Source: Streptomyces sp. NBC_00690 (GTDB taxonomy: Bacteria; Actinomycetota; Actinomycetes; Streptomycetales; Streptomycetaceae). From it: a stretch of DNA of 64,000 bases. Shown in pieces: positions 47,949 to 56,462 of the stretch. The notes beneath the pieces are model-generated. The model saw only the letters and a list, made by a program, of their open reading frames with translations, had not been told where the DNA came from and made no database searches. The position numbers and the translations under genes were made by a program. How positions within the stretch are numbered: the first letter of the stretch is position 1; each line of letters starts with the position of its first letter. Location: contig NZ_CP109009.1 in assembly GCF_036226685.1 (NCBI RefSeq), forward strand, positions 4,340,001-4,404,000, written 5' to 3'.

Positions 47949-49200
47949 CCACTCACCCGGGGCGTACGGAGAGGCGAGGGGAGCCGGACCGCGGGATCCG
48001 TTCGCACCGGGCCGCTCCTCGGCGGAGGGCCCCATGGGCGGCCACGAAGGCGGACCGGGGGAGCGACGCTTCGACGACCCCGTCGGCCGGGGCGGCCGTG
48101 CCGGCCCCGGCGACAACGGTGCGGGCCAGAGCGGCGGCGCCCGGGTCCGCCACGAGTTGGGCTTCGTCACCCCTCAGGGGGGACACCACACCCTGCGGGT
48201 GCAGTTGGGCCCCGACCGGCCGCGCCTGGTGCGCCCGCCCGTTCTCGCCCGCCCGGTCCAGAGCGAGGACTGGAAGGGCGTACAGGTGCGGCTGCCCGCA
48301 TCGGAGAACGGCAACCACACCGCGTACGGCCTGCTGGAGGCCGAGACCGCCGCCGCACTGGCCCTGAACCGGGCCTACGGCGGCACGCGCTTTCGGGGTC
48401 TGTTCCCCATGCCCGTGGGCTACGACATGAATGCGCCGGAGCCCTTCATCCTCTACGCGGCCCCCCGGGGCCGTCCCGTGTCCGGGCTCAACCAGGGTGT
48501 GTCCACCGGCGAACAGCGGATCATCGAACGCGATCTGGTGCTCGCGGTGCGGCTGATGGAGGCCGTGGGGCTGGTGCACCAGGGCATCGTGCCGGCCGCC
48601 GTGCGCTGGGACGGGCAGGGCGCCCAACTCTGGGACCTCGGCTCGATCACCCGCATCGGCCGGGCGCGCACCCCCTGTGGAGTGCCTCCCTACGCCTCGC
48701 CCGAGCAGCGGGCGGGTGTGGGCGAGGTCGATGCGCGCGATGCGCTGTGGAGCGTGGGGCAGGTGCTCCACCAGATCGTGACGGGCCGTCAGGGCAGTGC
48801 GGACGGACCTTCGCCCGACCTCGCCCGGCACCGGTCGCTCGCACAGACCCTCACCCCCGTCTTCGCCCCCCTCGCAGCCGATCGACCGTCCGCCGCTGCC
48901 CTGCTCTCCCGGCTGATGCCGGACGCGGACACCCAGACGCTCACCACCGCGCTCCCCGACCCCCTGGAGCCGCACCGCAGGGACTTCGACGAGGCCATGC
49001 GGCGCAAGCACGCCTCGCTGGTGCGGGCCGCCCGGGGCGCGAGCAGCGGTCCGCCGCCGCCCGACTACCCGCCCGGCGGTGGCCGCAGGACCGGAAGTCG
49101 ACGCGTCGAAGACCGCAGGGAGCAGGACGCCTGGCACGTCGGCGGTAGCGCCACCCCCAAGAACCCCGGCCCAGGCTCCCGAGGAGACCAGCACCGATGA
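47938..49200 (+). CDS. Pseudokinase-like protein
   Basis: 420 residues from ATG 47938, starting 11 bases inside the previous gene. The N-terminal ~65 residues are disordered. The rest follows a Ser/Thr kinase fold: the catalytic loop is VHQGIVPAAVRWDGQGAQLW (no catalytic Asp), the metal motif is DLG (in LWDLGSITRIG), and the APE-like segment is VPPYASPEQRAGVG. No glycine loop or VAIK lysine is evident. It is therefore probably a non-catalytic scaffold or ATP sensor. Overlaps the GTPase gene by ATGA. Confidence 0.72.
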   Translation: MATDHSPGAYGEARGAGPRDPFAPGRSSAEGPMGGHEGGPGERRFDDPVGRGGRAGPGDNGAGQSGGARVRHELGFVTPQGGHHTLRVQLGPDRPRLVRPPVLARPVQSEDWKGVQVRLPASENGNHTAYGLLEAETAAALALNRAYGGTRFRGLFPMPVGYDMNAPEPFILYAAPRGRPVSGLNQGVSTGEQRIIERDLVLAVRLMEAVGLVHQGIVPAAVRWDGQGAQLWDLGSITRIGRARTPCGVPPYASPEQRAGVGEVDARDALWSVGQVLHQIVTGRQGSADGPSPDLARHRSLAQTLTPVFAPLAADRPSAAALLSRLMPDADTQTLTTALPDPLEPHRRDFDEAMRRKHASLVRAARGASSGPPPPDYPPGGGRRTGSRRVEDRREQDAWHVGGSATPKNPGPGSRGDQHR

Positions 49201-50297
49201 CGACCTCCGCCTCACCCCCGGGCCAGGCACCCTCCCGGGAGACGCTCTGCCCGTACTGCCTGGAGCCCATCGGCTTCGACGAGCGGCAGTTGTTCGTCCG
49301 CGACGATCGACAGCAGTACGCGGCCCTGGACCTGTCCACGCAGAACAGTCCGCTGCGCCGGGCCGACACCCTGCGCTCCGCCTACCAGCGCTGCCGGAAC
49401 ACCGACGGGGTACCGCAGCACTACATCCCGGCGCCCTACCTCACCCACGGTGACCCGCTGACGGTCGCCATGGTCGGTGACTCCGCGACGGGCAAGACGC
49501 ATCTGCTGACCCAGATGATCGCCGAGATCATCGACGGCGGTCTGGAGCGCTACGGAATCACCTGGCAGTCCGTCAATCCCCAGGACCACCGGGTCTTCAT
49601 CGAGGAGCACGTCACCCGGCTGCGCTCCGGTCGAATGCTGGAGCACACCCCGCCGGAGTCGTTCGCCTCCTTCGTGGCGGCCCTGCTGCTGAGTGGCCCC
49701 GACGGCAGCACCCGGCCGGTGGCCTTCTTCGACCTCAGCGGTGAGGACCTGCGGCGTACCGACGCCATGCTCCGGTTCATGCTGGGCGTGGACGCCCTGG
49801 TCTTCGTCGTCGATCCGCTGCGGGCGGTGCCCCTGCCCCATCTCGACCCGCTGCGCGGCGAACTGGGCCTCGCCAGTGGTGGCGACCCCGCGTTCCAGAC
49901 CGTGTTGGACCGGCTGCCGCGCAGCGGGCCCTACCACGGTGTCGCGGCGGCCGTCGTGATCAACAAGTCCGATCTGCTGCGCTTCGAACCACCGGTCGAC
50001 CGCTGGTTGGCCGAGCCACCCCCCGCCCGGCTGTCCGCGACCAAACTGCGGGACGAGAGCCGGGACGCCTACGCCTTCCTGCGGCACCACTGCGGGCCCG
50101 CCTGGGTGCAGCCCTTCGACGGCGTACTGCGTTGCACCCTGCACTTCGCGTCCGCCACGGGCAGCCACGGTCACAAGGACAGCTTTCCGCACGGCACCCG
50201 GCCACGGCGGGTGCTCGAACCGCTGGTGTCCGTGCTGTCGATGTGCGGGGTGCTCGGTGACGCCGGCGGCGACGGCCCGGGAGCGGTGGGGATGTGA
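49197..50297 (+). CDS. TRAFAC-type GTPase
   Basis: 366 residues from ATG 49197. A zinc-knuckle-like CPYC (18-21) is at the start. GTPase motifs are clear: P-loop GDSATGKT (94-101), G3-like FFDLSGED (178-184, DxxG as DLSG), and G4 NKSD (256-259) in AAVVINKSDLLRF. VDALVFVVDPLRA is also typical. The following gene encodes a GAP1-like partner. Proteins of this kind occur with tubulin-like and vWA proteins in predicted NTP-dependent conflict systems. It probably acts as the nucleotide-controlled switch. Confidence 0.82.
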   Translation: MTTSASPPGQAPSRETLCPYCLEPIGFDERQLFVRDDRQQYAALDLSTQNSPLRRADTLRSAYQRCRNTDGVPQHYIPAPYLTHGDPLTVAMVGDSATGKTHLLTQMIAEIIDGGLERYGITWQSVNPQDHRVFIEEHVTRLRSGRMLEHTPPESFASFVAALLLSGPDGSTRPVAFFDLSGEDLRRTDAMLRFMLGVDALVFVVDPLRAVPLPHLDPLRGELGLASGGDPAFQTVLDRLPRSGPYHGVAAAVVINKSDLLRFEPPVDRWLAEPPPARLSATKLRDESRDAYAFLRHHCGPAWVQPFDGVLRCTLHFASATGSHGHKDSFPHGTRPRRVLEPLVSVLSMCGVLGDAGGDGPGAVGM

Positions 50298-52927
50298 CCG
50301 TGCCGCACGACGAGGGGGACGCCCAGATCCACCAGATCGTCTTTCGATGGGCGGGCAACCGAAGCGGTGCCGGCGCGGGGATCTCCGCCGTCGCCCAGTC
50401 CTGCGGGGAGCGGGACGCACGCGAGATGGCGGAGCAACTCGGCCCGATCCTGCGGGTCCGCGGCGGTGATCAGCGCAGCATCGTCCGGGTGATCTGGAAC
50501 GACCGGGCGGTGTTGGTCAGGCGTCGGCCCAAGGCGGACGCCCAGGGCCGTGGCAGCACGGTCTGTCACGCCCTGATCAGTCCGACCAGGCTCCTCACGG
50601 CGAGCTTCTGTCTGGGGCTCGGTGCCTCGCCCTGGGGCGACGACACCTGGACGCAGGCGTCCGGAACGTTGAACCCCATCCCCTACGACCGGCTTGACGC
50701 GATGGCGAACCACGCCATACCGCGGCTGGACGAGGCGGTCTTCTCGCTGGTCGGGCCGCTGGAGTCTCTCGTAGCGCAGTTGCTGCGCACTCCTTCGGGA
50801 CGGATCTCCGCCCTGACCCGTGGCCTCGAAGGCGCCGGCACGGTCGGCTCCGACCAGGCGCCCGACCCGGCGCTCGTGGCGCTACGAGGGCTGTGCGAGG
50901 TGTTCGGGGCGACGCTCGGCGGGGAGGGCTGGACCTATGCCTCGTACGCGACGGTGGACTCCCATCCACTGCGGGTCACCTTCGTGCCCAGTTGGCGTGC
51001 GTCCCACGAGGAGGACGTCCGGCTGCGCCGCATCGATCTGACCGAACAGGGCTCCGACCGGGCGGCCGAGTTGGCACGGGAACTGGTTCGGCACTACCTG
51101 GACCACATCGGTGCGGGGGGAGTGGCGGCGGACGGCGCCCGGGAGAAGTACGAGCGGCCCCTGGAGCGGTTGCGGGGTGCGCTGGCGGAGATCGAGGACG
51201 ACGAGGAGCGGTACGAGGCCGTCGACCGTGCGCTGAGGGGGTTGCCGCCCCGGGACCGGACGGTACGCCCCCAGCGGGGAACGGACCGGCGCACTACCGC
51301 GGGTGCGCACGGCGAAGGGCGCACCGGGGGACCATCGGGCCGGTCGACGGGTGCGGCGCGGCGTGACGGTCACCCCGGCTACGACGACGAGCAGGGGTAC
51401 GAGCGGGGCGGGGGCTCGCACTCGGGTTCATGGACGCACTCCGTACCGTCCGGATCGGGGAGCACGGGACCATCCCGATCGGGGAGCACGGGCGGGCAGT
51501 TGCCCGGCTCCGGGCCCCGGGCGGACGAGGGGAGACCGGCTGCCGGGTATGCCGGGACGCACTCCGGTACGGGTGGGCGGCCGGTCACCGGTACCGAGCC
51601 GGCGACCGGCTCGAACCGCTCGTCCACCGGTACGGGAGGCCATCGGGGCCTCCCTGTTCAGGTGGACGGCAGCGGTGCGGTGGAGTCGCCGCGGACCGGC
51701 ATCGAAAGTGGTGGTGCGGCAGCCGGTGGTAGCACCTCGACCCGGTTCGACGACGGGGCGGCTTCCGGAACCTTCGCGATCGGGTCCGCGGCGGGTGGGC
51801 ACGATGTGGGTGGGCACGATGCGGGCCGAGCGTCGACCACGGGTTCCGGTTCGATGGCGGCGCCCGAGCCCGACCCTGGCTCGGCCGGTTGGAACTCGGA
51901 CGCCCTGGTGCACGGCTCGTCCTCGGCCCGCTCGTCGTCCACCGGGCAGCAGTGGGACGCCGGCGCTGACGGGGGGTTCTTCGCCAAGGGCTCCGTACGC
52001 GACGCACCAGACACACGAGACGCACCAGACGCATCATCAGGCGCAGCGAGCTCCTATCCGCCCGAGCAGGACGCTTCCAGGCAGTACGCATCCGATGCGC
52101 CGTCGGTCGCCGCGGCCCTCCCGGCGCCGCCATCGGGCTTCGACCTGGCTGTCGGGGCCGACCCGGTCGGTGCCACTGAGCATGCGGAAGCAAGCATCCC
52201 GCCACGACCGACATCTCCACCGCCCCAGAGTGGTCCCCAGCCAAGCCATCAGAACCAGATGTTTCACGTGAAACCTGAGGAGTTGCTGGGCTTCTCCTCC
52301 CCCTTCCCCCGCACCACCAAGTGGGTGGGAAAGCGCAAGCCCAGACAGGTCTTGACCGCGCCCCAGCGCCGTCAACTGCACCAGGACCTCAGCTATGCCA
52401 CGGCGGGGGACCATGAGGGCGGGGACCTGAAGGTGAAGGTGCTCCAGGACCTGGAGAGATGCAGCGACGAGGATCTGCTCGCGGTCATCGCCGAACACGC
52501 GCTCCTGTCGTACCAGGCGCAGAACATGGTCCTGAGGAAGCTCGCCGAGATGTCCCGTACGGAGGACGAGTCGGAGACCCTGTGTGGACTGCTGCTCGAT
52601 CGCCGGTTTCTGTTGGAGGCGCCGCCACCGGACGACGAATCCCTCTGGACCTTGCACGGCCAACGTGTGATCAAGGTGGCCTGCTGGCTGTTCCGTTCTC
52701 TGCAGAAGCCTCTGGCGGGCGATGCGGTTGCGGAGCGCGTAGGCCGCTTCCTGCGGCAGTTGGCCGCCTCCCGGGACTGGCTGCCGACGGAGTTCCTGGA
52801 CACGCTCCTGCTCTACTGCCCCTCCGATGAGGTGCCCGTCCTGCACAACCTCGTCTGGCGCGAGTTGGCGCTCGGACTGAAGGAACGCGCTTCCAGGTCG
52901 TCGAACGGTGGATCGGCGACCGGCTGA
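50294..52927 (+). CDS. GTPase-associated protein 1 (GAP1)-like protein
   Basis: 877 residues from GTG 50294, overlapping the GTPase stop by 4 bases. The N-terminal ~150 residues (DAQIHQIVFRWAGNRSGAGA, then CGERDAREMAEQL) match what I recall of the GAP1-N domain of GTPase-partner proteins. A middle domain runs to ~300. Residues ~320-650 are low-complexity Ser/Gly/Thr, and the C-terminal ~215 residues are helical (LTAPQRRQLHQDLSYATAGD, then LLAVIAEHALLSYQAQNMVL). A perfect parS site lies within it, encoding MFHVKP. It closes the cluster; function as GTPase regulator is inferred. Confidence 0.72.
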   Translation: MTVPHDEGDAQIHQIVFRWAGNRSGAGAGISAVAQSCGERDAREMAEQLGPILRVRGGDQRSIVRVIWNDRAVLVRRRPKADAQGRGSTVCHALISPTRLLTASFCLGLGASPWGDDTWTQASGTLNPIPYDRLDAMANHAIPRLDEAVFSLVGPLESLVAQLLRTPSGRISALTRGLEGAGTVGSDQAPDPALVALRGLCEVFGATLGGEGWTYASYATVDSHPLRVTFVPSWRASHEEDVRLRRIDLTEQGSDRAAELARELVRHYLDHIGAGGVAADGAREKYERPLERLRGALAEIEDDEERYEAVDRALRGLPPRDRTVRPQRGTDRRTTAGAHGEGRTGGPSGRSTGAARRDGHPGYDDEQGYERGGGSHSGSWTHSVPSGSGSTGPSRSGSTGGQLPGSGPRADEGRPAAGYAGTHSGTGGRPVTGTEPATGSNRSSTGTGGHRGLPVQVDGSGAVESPRTGIESGGAAAGGSTSTRFDDGAASGTFAIGSAAGGHDVGGHDAGRASTTGSGSMAAPEPDPGSAGWNSDALVHGSSSARSSSTGQQWDAGADGGFFAKGSVRDAPDTRDAPDASSGAASSYPPEQDASRQYASDAPSVAAALPAPPSGFDLAVGADPVGATEHAEASIPPRPTSPPPQSGPQPSHQNQMFHVKPEELLGFSSPFPRTTKWVGKRKPRQVLTAPQRRQLHQDLSYATAGDHEGGDLKVKVLQDLERCSDEDLLAVIAEHALLSYQAQNMVLRKLAEMSRTEDESETLCGLLLDRRFLLEAPPPDDESLWTLHGQRVIKVACWLFRSLQKPLAGDAVAERVGRFLRQLAASRDWLPTEFLDTLLLYCPSDEVPVLHNLVWRELALGLKERASRSSNGGSATG
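52261..52274. other. parS site inside the GAP1-like gene
   Basis: Perfect GTTTCACGTGAAAC. It is the only exact parS right of oriC in this window, about 36 kb from it. Confidence 0.95.
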
Positions 52928-53126
52928 GCACCTCGATCCAAGGAGGGGCCCAACCAGGGAGGAGGGAGCTTCCGATGGCACTCCTGGTGGCCGTCGGGCG
53001 ATCTGTTCGCGCCGGGTTCGGGAGTGGTCGAGGCATGGAACCAGCCATACAGAGCGGTTGCGTTATACAAATTTTATGTCTGGTGTGCGCCTTTTGTGCC
53101 TCTGACCTGCGATGGGACGTTTATGG

Positions 53127-53145
53127 TTAGCCAAGCCTAACCAAA
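53127..53145. promoter_or_regulatory. DtxR/DmdR-type iron box
   Basis: The reverse complement of this 19-mer matches the Streptomyces iron-box consensus TTAGGTTAGGCTCACCTAA at 15 of 19 positions. It lies 80 bases before the FecCD permease start, and an AT-rich promoter-like stretch lies at about 53061-53083. It should repress the operon when iron is plentiful. Confidence 0.75.
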
Positions 53146-53225
53146 CCTTGCGCGCTGGTTCGGGCGTCCGGAAACCGCCCCTGGGCACCGGGCGTCGACG
53201 GCCGCACCGTCCGATTGAGTGTCAG

Positions 53226-54302
53226 ATGCCAGCCCCAGTACCGCTTCTGGTCGGTACCGCGCCCACCGGTGAGGAATCCTCCGCACCGGCCGGACCGGAA
53301 TCGACGCGCAGCCGTGCGGTGACGGCCGTTGTCCTCCTGGCGGCATTGGCCGCGCTCTGCGCCGCGGTGCTGCTGAGCCTTGCCGTCGGCGCCCGTCACA
53401 TCTCCCCGATGGTGGTCTTCGAAGCACTCTTCCAAGGCGGTGGCGGTGAGGACGGCGAGGTCGTCCGGGACCTGCGCATACCGCGGACGATCATCGGCGT
53501 CCTGGTCGGTGCCGCGTTCGCGCTCTCGGGCACCGTCCTCCAAGGACTGACCCGCAATCCCATAGCCGACCCCAGCATCCTGGGCATCAGCCAGGGAGCC
53601 GCCGCGGGCGTGGTCTTCGCGATCACCTTCGCCGGCATCCACACCATCCTGGGATACGTCTGGTTCGCCCTGGTGGGCGCGGCGCTGGCCACCGTGGCGG
53701 TGTACGCCGTCGCCCACAGCAGTCGAGGCGGGGCCAGCCCGGTGAAACTGGCGCTCGCAGGTGCGGCGATCAGTGCCCTGCTGGCGTCCGTGACCATGGG
53801 GGTGCTGAGCACCCGGGTCGCCACCCTGGACGAGTTCCGCTTCTGGCAGGTGGGCGGCATCGCCGGCCGGGACGCCGAAGTGATCCACCGCATCTGGCCG
53901 TTCCTGCTGGTGGGTGCGGTGTTGGTGGTCTCCGTCGCCCGGGGGCTGGACGCTCTTGCCCTCGGTGAGGACATGGCCAAGGGGCTCGGCCGGAATGTCG
54001 CCGCCGTACGGATCGTGGGCGGCGTCGGCGCGACCCTGCTGGCGGGGGCCGCGGTGGCCGTCGCCGGGCCGCTCGCCTTCATCGGACTGGCCGTACCCCA
54101 CATGGCCCGTCGGCTCGTGGGCTCCTCCCACGGCCGGGTGATGCTGCTGGGGGCGCTGATCGGGCCCGTGATGCTGCTGGCGTCCGACGTGGTGGGAAGA
54201 ATCGTTTTCCCGCCGGGAGAGATACCCGCCGGAGTCATGACCGCCCTCATCGGCGTGCCGTTCCTCGTGGTCCTGGTCCGGCGCAAGGAGGTGCCGGCAT
54301 GA
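53226..54302 (+). CDS. Iron-siderophore ABC transporter permease (FecCD family)
   Basis: 358 residues from ATG 53226; the frame is open to 53112 but that start overlaps the iron box. It has about nine membrane helices and FecCD motifs: RIPRTIIGVLVGAAFALSGT, NPIADPSILGISQGAAAG and FIGLAVPHMARRLVG (the ATPase-coupling loop). It forms the channel with the next gene product. The start of the second permease overlaps its stop (ATGA). Confidence 0.93.
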   Translation: MPAPVPLLVGTAPTGEESSAPAGPESTRSRAVTAVVLLAALAALCAAVLLSLAVGARHISPMVVFEALFQGGGGEDGEVVRDLRIPRTIIGVLVGAAFALSGTVLQGLTRNPIADPSILGISQGAAAGVVFAITFAGIHTILGYVWFALVGAALATVAVYAVAHSSRGGASPVKLALAGAAISALLASVTMGVLSTRVATLDEFRFWQVGGIAGRDAEVIHRIWPFLLVGAVLVVSVARGLDALALGEDMAKGLGRNVAAVRIVGGVGATLLAGAAVAVAGPLAFIGLAVPHMARRLVGSSHGRVMLLGALIGPVMLLASDVVGRIVFPPGEIPAGVMTALIGVPFLVVLVRRKEVPA

Positions 54303-55429
54303 GCATCTCCCCCACCCAGTCGCCGCCGCACCGGGCACCCGACCACCCGGACCCGGCATTCACGTCCCCCTCTCGCAAGTCGGGAGTCCGTCCGGCCGGC
54401 TACAGCCTCGTACGCATCGGCCACCGAGCCTCCTTCCTGATCCACCGGCGCTCGGTCATCACCGCGACCGTCCTCGCCCTACTGCTCGCCGCCGCCTGCG
54501 TCTGCTACCTCTCCCTGGGCGAGAGCACCGTCGCACCGGCCGAAGTCCTGCGCGTACTCCTCGGCCAGCCGTCCCCCGACGAACTCGTCGTGGGCACGCT
54601 TCGGTTGCCCCGACTCGTCGTCGGGCTCTTGATCGGCGCCGCGTTCGGCATCGCCGGCGCGCTCATCCAGACCGTCGCCCGCAACCCGCTCGCCAGCCCC
54701 GACATCATCGGCATCAGCCAGGGCGCCACCGCGGTCACCGTCGTCGGACTGACCTTCGGGGTCACCTCGTACACCGTGCTGCCCTACTTCTCCGTCGCGG
54801 GTGGACTGGCGGCGGCCGTACTCGTGTACTTCTTCGCCTGGCGCGGCGGACTCAACGCCATCCGCTTTGTGCTCATCGGCATCGGCATCGGGGTGGCCCT
54901 GCGCTCCATCACCCAACTCGCCATGACCAAGGCCGACCAGCACGTCGCCCAGCAGGCCCAGATCTGGATGACCGGCTCGCTCAACGGCCGCGGCTGGGAA
55001 GAGGTGCAACCCCTCGCCTGGGTGCTGCTCGCCCTCATCCCCGCCGTGCTCTGGGCCGCCCGAGCACAGCGGACCGTATCGCTCGACGACGGCACCTCCA
55101 CCGCGCTCGGCGTACGGCTGGGACGGGTGCGACTCGGTCTGGTCACGGTCGGAGTGCTGCTGGCCTCGGTGGCGACGGGTGCGGCGGGCCCGGTGGACTT
55201 TGTGGCGCTCCTCGCCCCGCAGACCGCCCGACGGTTGACGCGCACCGCACAGATCCCGCTGCTCTGCTCGGCGCTGATCGGCGCGCTGGTCGTGGTCCTC
55301 GCGGACCTCGCCGCGCGTCGGTTGTTCTCCCCCACCGAGCTCCCGGTGGGAGTGCTCACGGCAGCGGTTGGCGCGCCGTATCTGATCTGGCTGATCATTC
55401 GCGGGCGTACCGCGGCAGGAAAGGCGTAG
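54299..55429 (+). CDS. Iron-siderophore ABC transporter permease (FecCD family), second
   Basis: 376 residues from ATG 54299, overlapping the first permease. An extra ~40-residue hydrophilic start precedes about nine helices. Motifs include RLPRLVVGLLIGAAFGIAGA, NPLASPDIIGISQGATA and VDFVALLAPQTARRL. It pairs with the upstream permease as the membrane dimer. Confidence 0.93.
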   Translation: MSISPTQSPPHRAPDHPDPAFTSPSRKSGVRPAGYSLVRIGHRASFLIHRRSVITATVLALLLAAACVCYLSLGESTVAPAEVLRVLLGQPSPDELVVGTLRLPRLVVGLLIGAAFGIAGALIQTVARNPLASPDIIGISQGATAVTVVGLTFGVTSYTVLPYFSVAGGLAAAVLVYFFAWRGGLNAIRFVLIGIGIGVALRSITQLAMTKADQHVAQQAQIWMTGSLNGRGWEEVQPLAWVLLALIPAVLWAARAQRTVSLDDGTSTALGVRLGRVRLGLVTVGVLLASVATGAAGPVDFVALLAPQTARRLTRTAQIPLLCSALIGALVVVLADLAARRLFSPTELPVGVLTAAVGAPYLIWLIIRGRTAAGKA

Positions 55430-55432
55430 GGC

Positions 55433-56401
55433 ATGGGCAGCACCGGTTCCCCCGTCACGGCGAGCGCCCGCCCGGGTGGTGCGGACCTCGATGCGAAGGC
55501 GTCGAAGGACAGCAGGCTCAGCACCCGCCGGCTGACGCTCTCCTACGACGACCGCACCGTCGTCGAAGGGCTCGACTTCGACGTTCCCGACGGTCGGGTC
55601 ACCGTGATCGTCGGCCCCAACGCCTGCGGCAAGTCGACAACCCTGCGCGCGCTGGGCCGACTGCTCAAGCCCGCCGGCGGCTCGGTGCTCCTCGACGGTC
55701 GCGAACTGTCCCGCATCCCGAGCAGAAAGGTCGCCCAGGCGATCGGACTGCTCCCCCAGACGCCCGTCGCGCCGGAGTCCATCACCGTCGCGGATCTGGT
55801 CTCCCGCGGTCGCCAACCCCATCAGCACTGGTGGCAGCAGTGGTCCCAGGAGGACGAGCGAGCCGTCACCGATGCCATGGACCGCACATCGGTCACCGAA
55901 CTGGCCGACCGGTCGGTGGACGAACTCTCCGGCGGCCAGCGCCAGCGGGTCTGGATCGCCATGGCCCTGGCCCAGGAGACGGAACTCCTGCTCCTGGACG
56001 AGCCGACGACCTTCCTGGACATCGCCCACCAGGTGGAGGTGCTGGATCTGGTGCGCCAACTCAACGACGAACGCGGGCGAACCGTCGTGGCCGTACTCCA
56101 TGACCTCAACCAGGCCGCCCGCTACGCGGACCACCTCGTGGCGATGAAGGCAGGCCGGATCGTCGCCGAAGGACCCCCGTCCGACGTGGTCACCGCCGAC
56201 CTCGTCCGGGAGGTCTTCGGCCTGGAGGCGGTTGTGGTGCCGGACCCGGTGACCGGCTCGCCCCTGGTGGTGCCGGGACCGCCGCGCCGTCGCAGCGCCC
56301 GAGCCGGTACGCAAACGGACCGAGACCTCGCCCCGGTTCCCGCCCCGGTGTCAGAGGCGCCTCCTCGATCCGATCGACCCCGGCATCCCGACGCCGGCTG
56401 A
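55433..56401 (+). CDS. Iron-siderophore ABC transporter ATP-binding protein (FecE/FepC type)
   Basis: 322 residues from ATG 55433. Walker A GPNACGKST, Q-loop LLPQTPVAPESI, signature ELSGGQRQR and Walker B LLLLDEPTTFLDI are all present, with the switch His in VLHDLNQAARY. Residues ~280-322 are an Arg/Pro-rich tail. It energises siderophore import. Confidence 0.95.
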   Translation: MGSTGSPVTASARPGGADLDAKASKDSRLSTRRLTLSYDDRTVVEGLDFDVPDGRVTVIVGPNACGKSTTLRALGRLLKPAGGSVLLDGRELSRIPSRKVAQAIGLLPQTPVAPESITVADLVSRGRQPHQHWWQQWSQEDERAVTDAMDRTSVTELADRSVDELSGGQRQRVWIAMALAQETELLLLDEPTTFLDIAHQVEVLDLVRQLNDERGRTVVAVLHDLNQAARYADHLVAMKAGRIVAEGPPSDVVTADLVREVFGLEAVVVPDPVTGSPLVVPGPPRRRSARAGTQTDRDLAPVPAPVSEAPPRSDRPRHPDAG

Positions 56402-56462
56402 CTCGCCGTCAGCCCTGCTGCTCCCTCGTCAACCCTCTGTCACCCGAACCGAAAGCAAGGCC

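Noticed and set aside
31455..52927. Recent mobile island near the origin
   Set aside because: No integrase, insertion sequence, flanking repeat or clear composition shift is visible; tRNA-Ala lies 1.8 kb upstream but no duplicated tRNA end was seen, and the cluster carries a parS site.
53112..53225. Earlier start of the first FecCD permease at 53112
   Set aside because: It would place the iron box inside the coding region, and the added residues are not membrane- or family-like.
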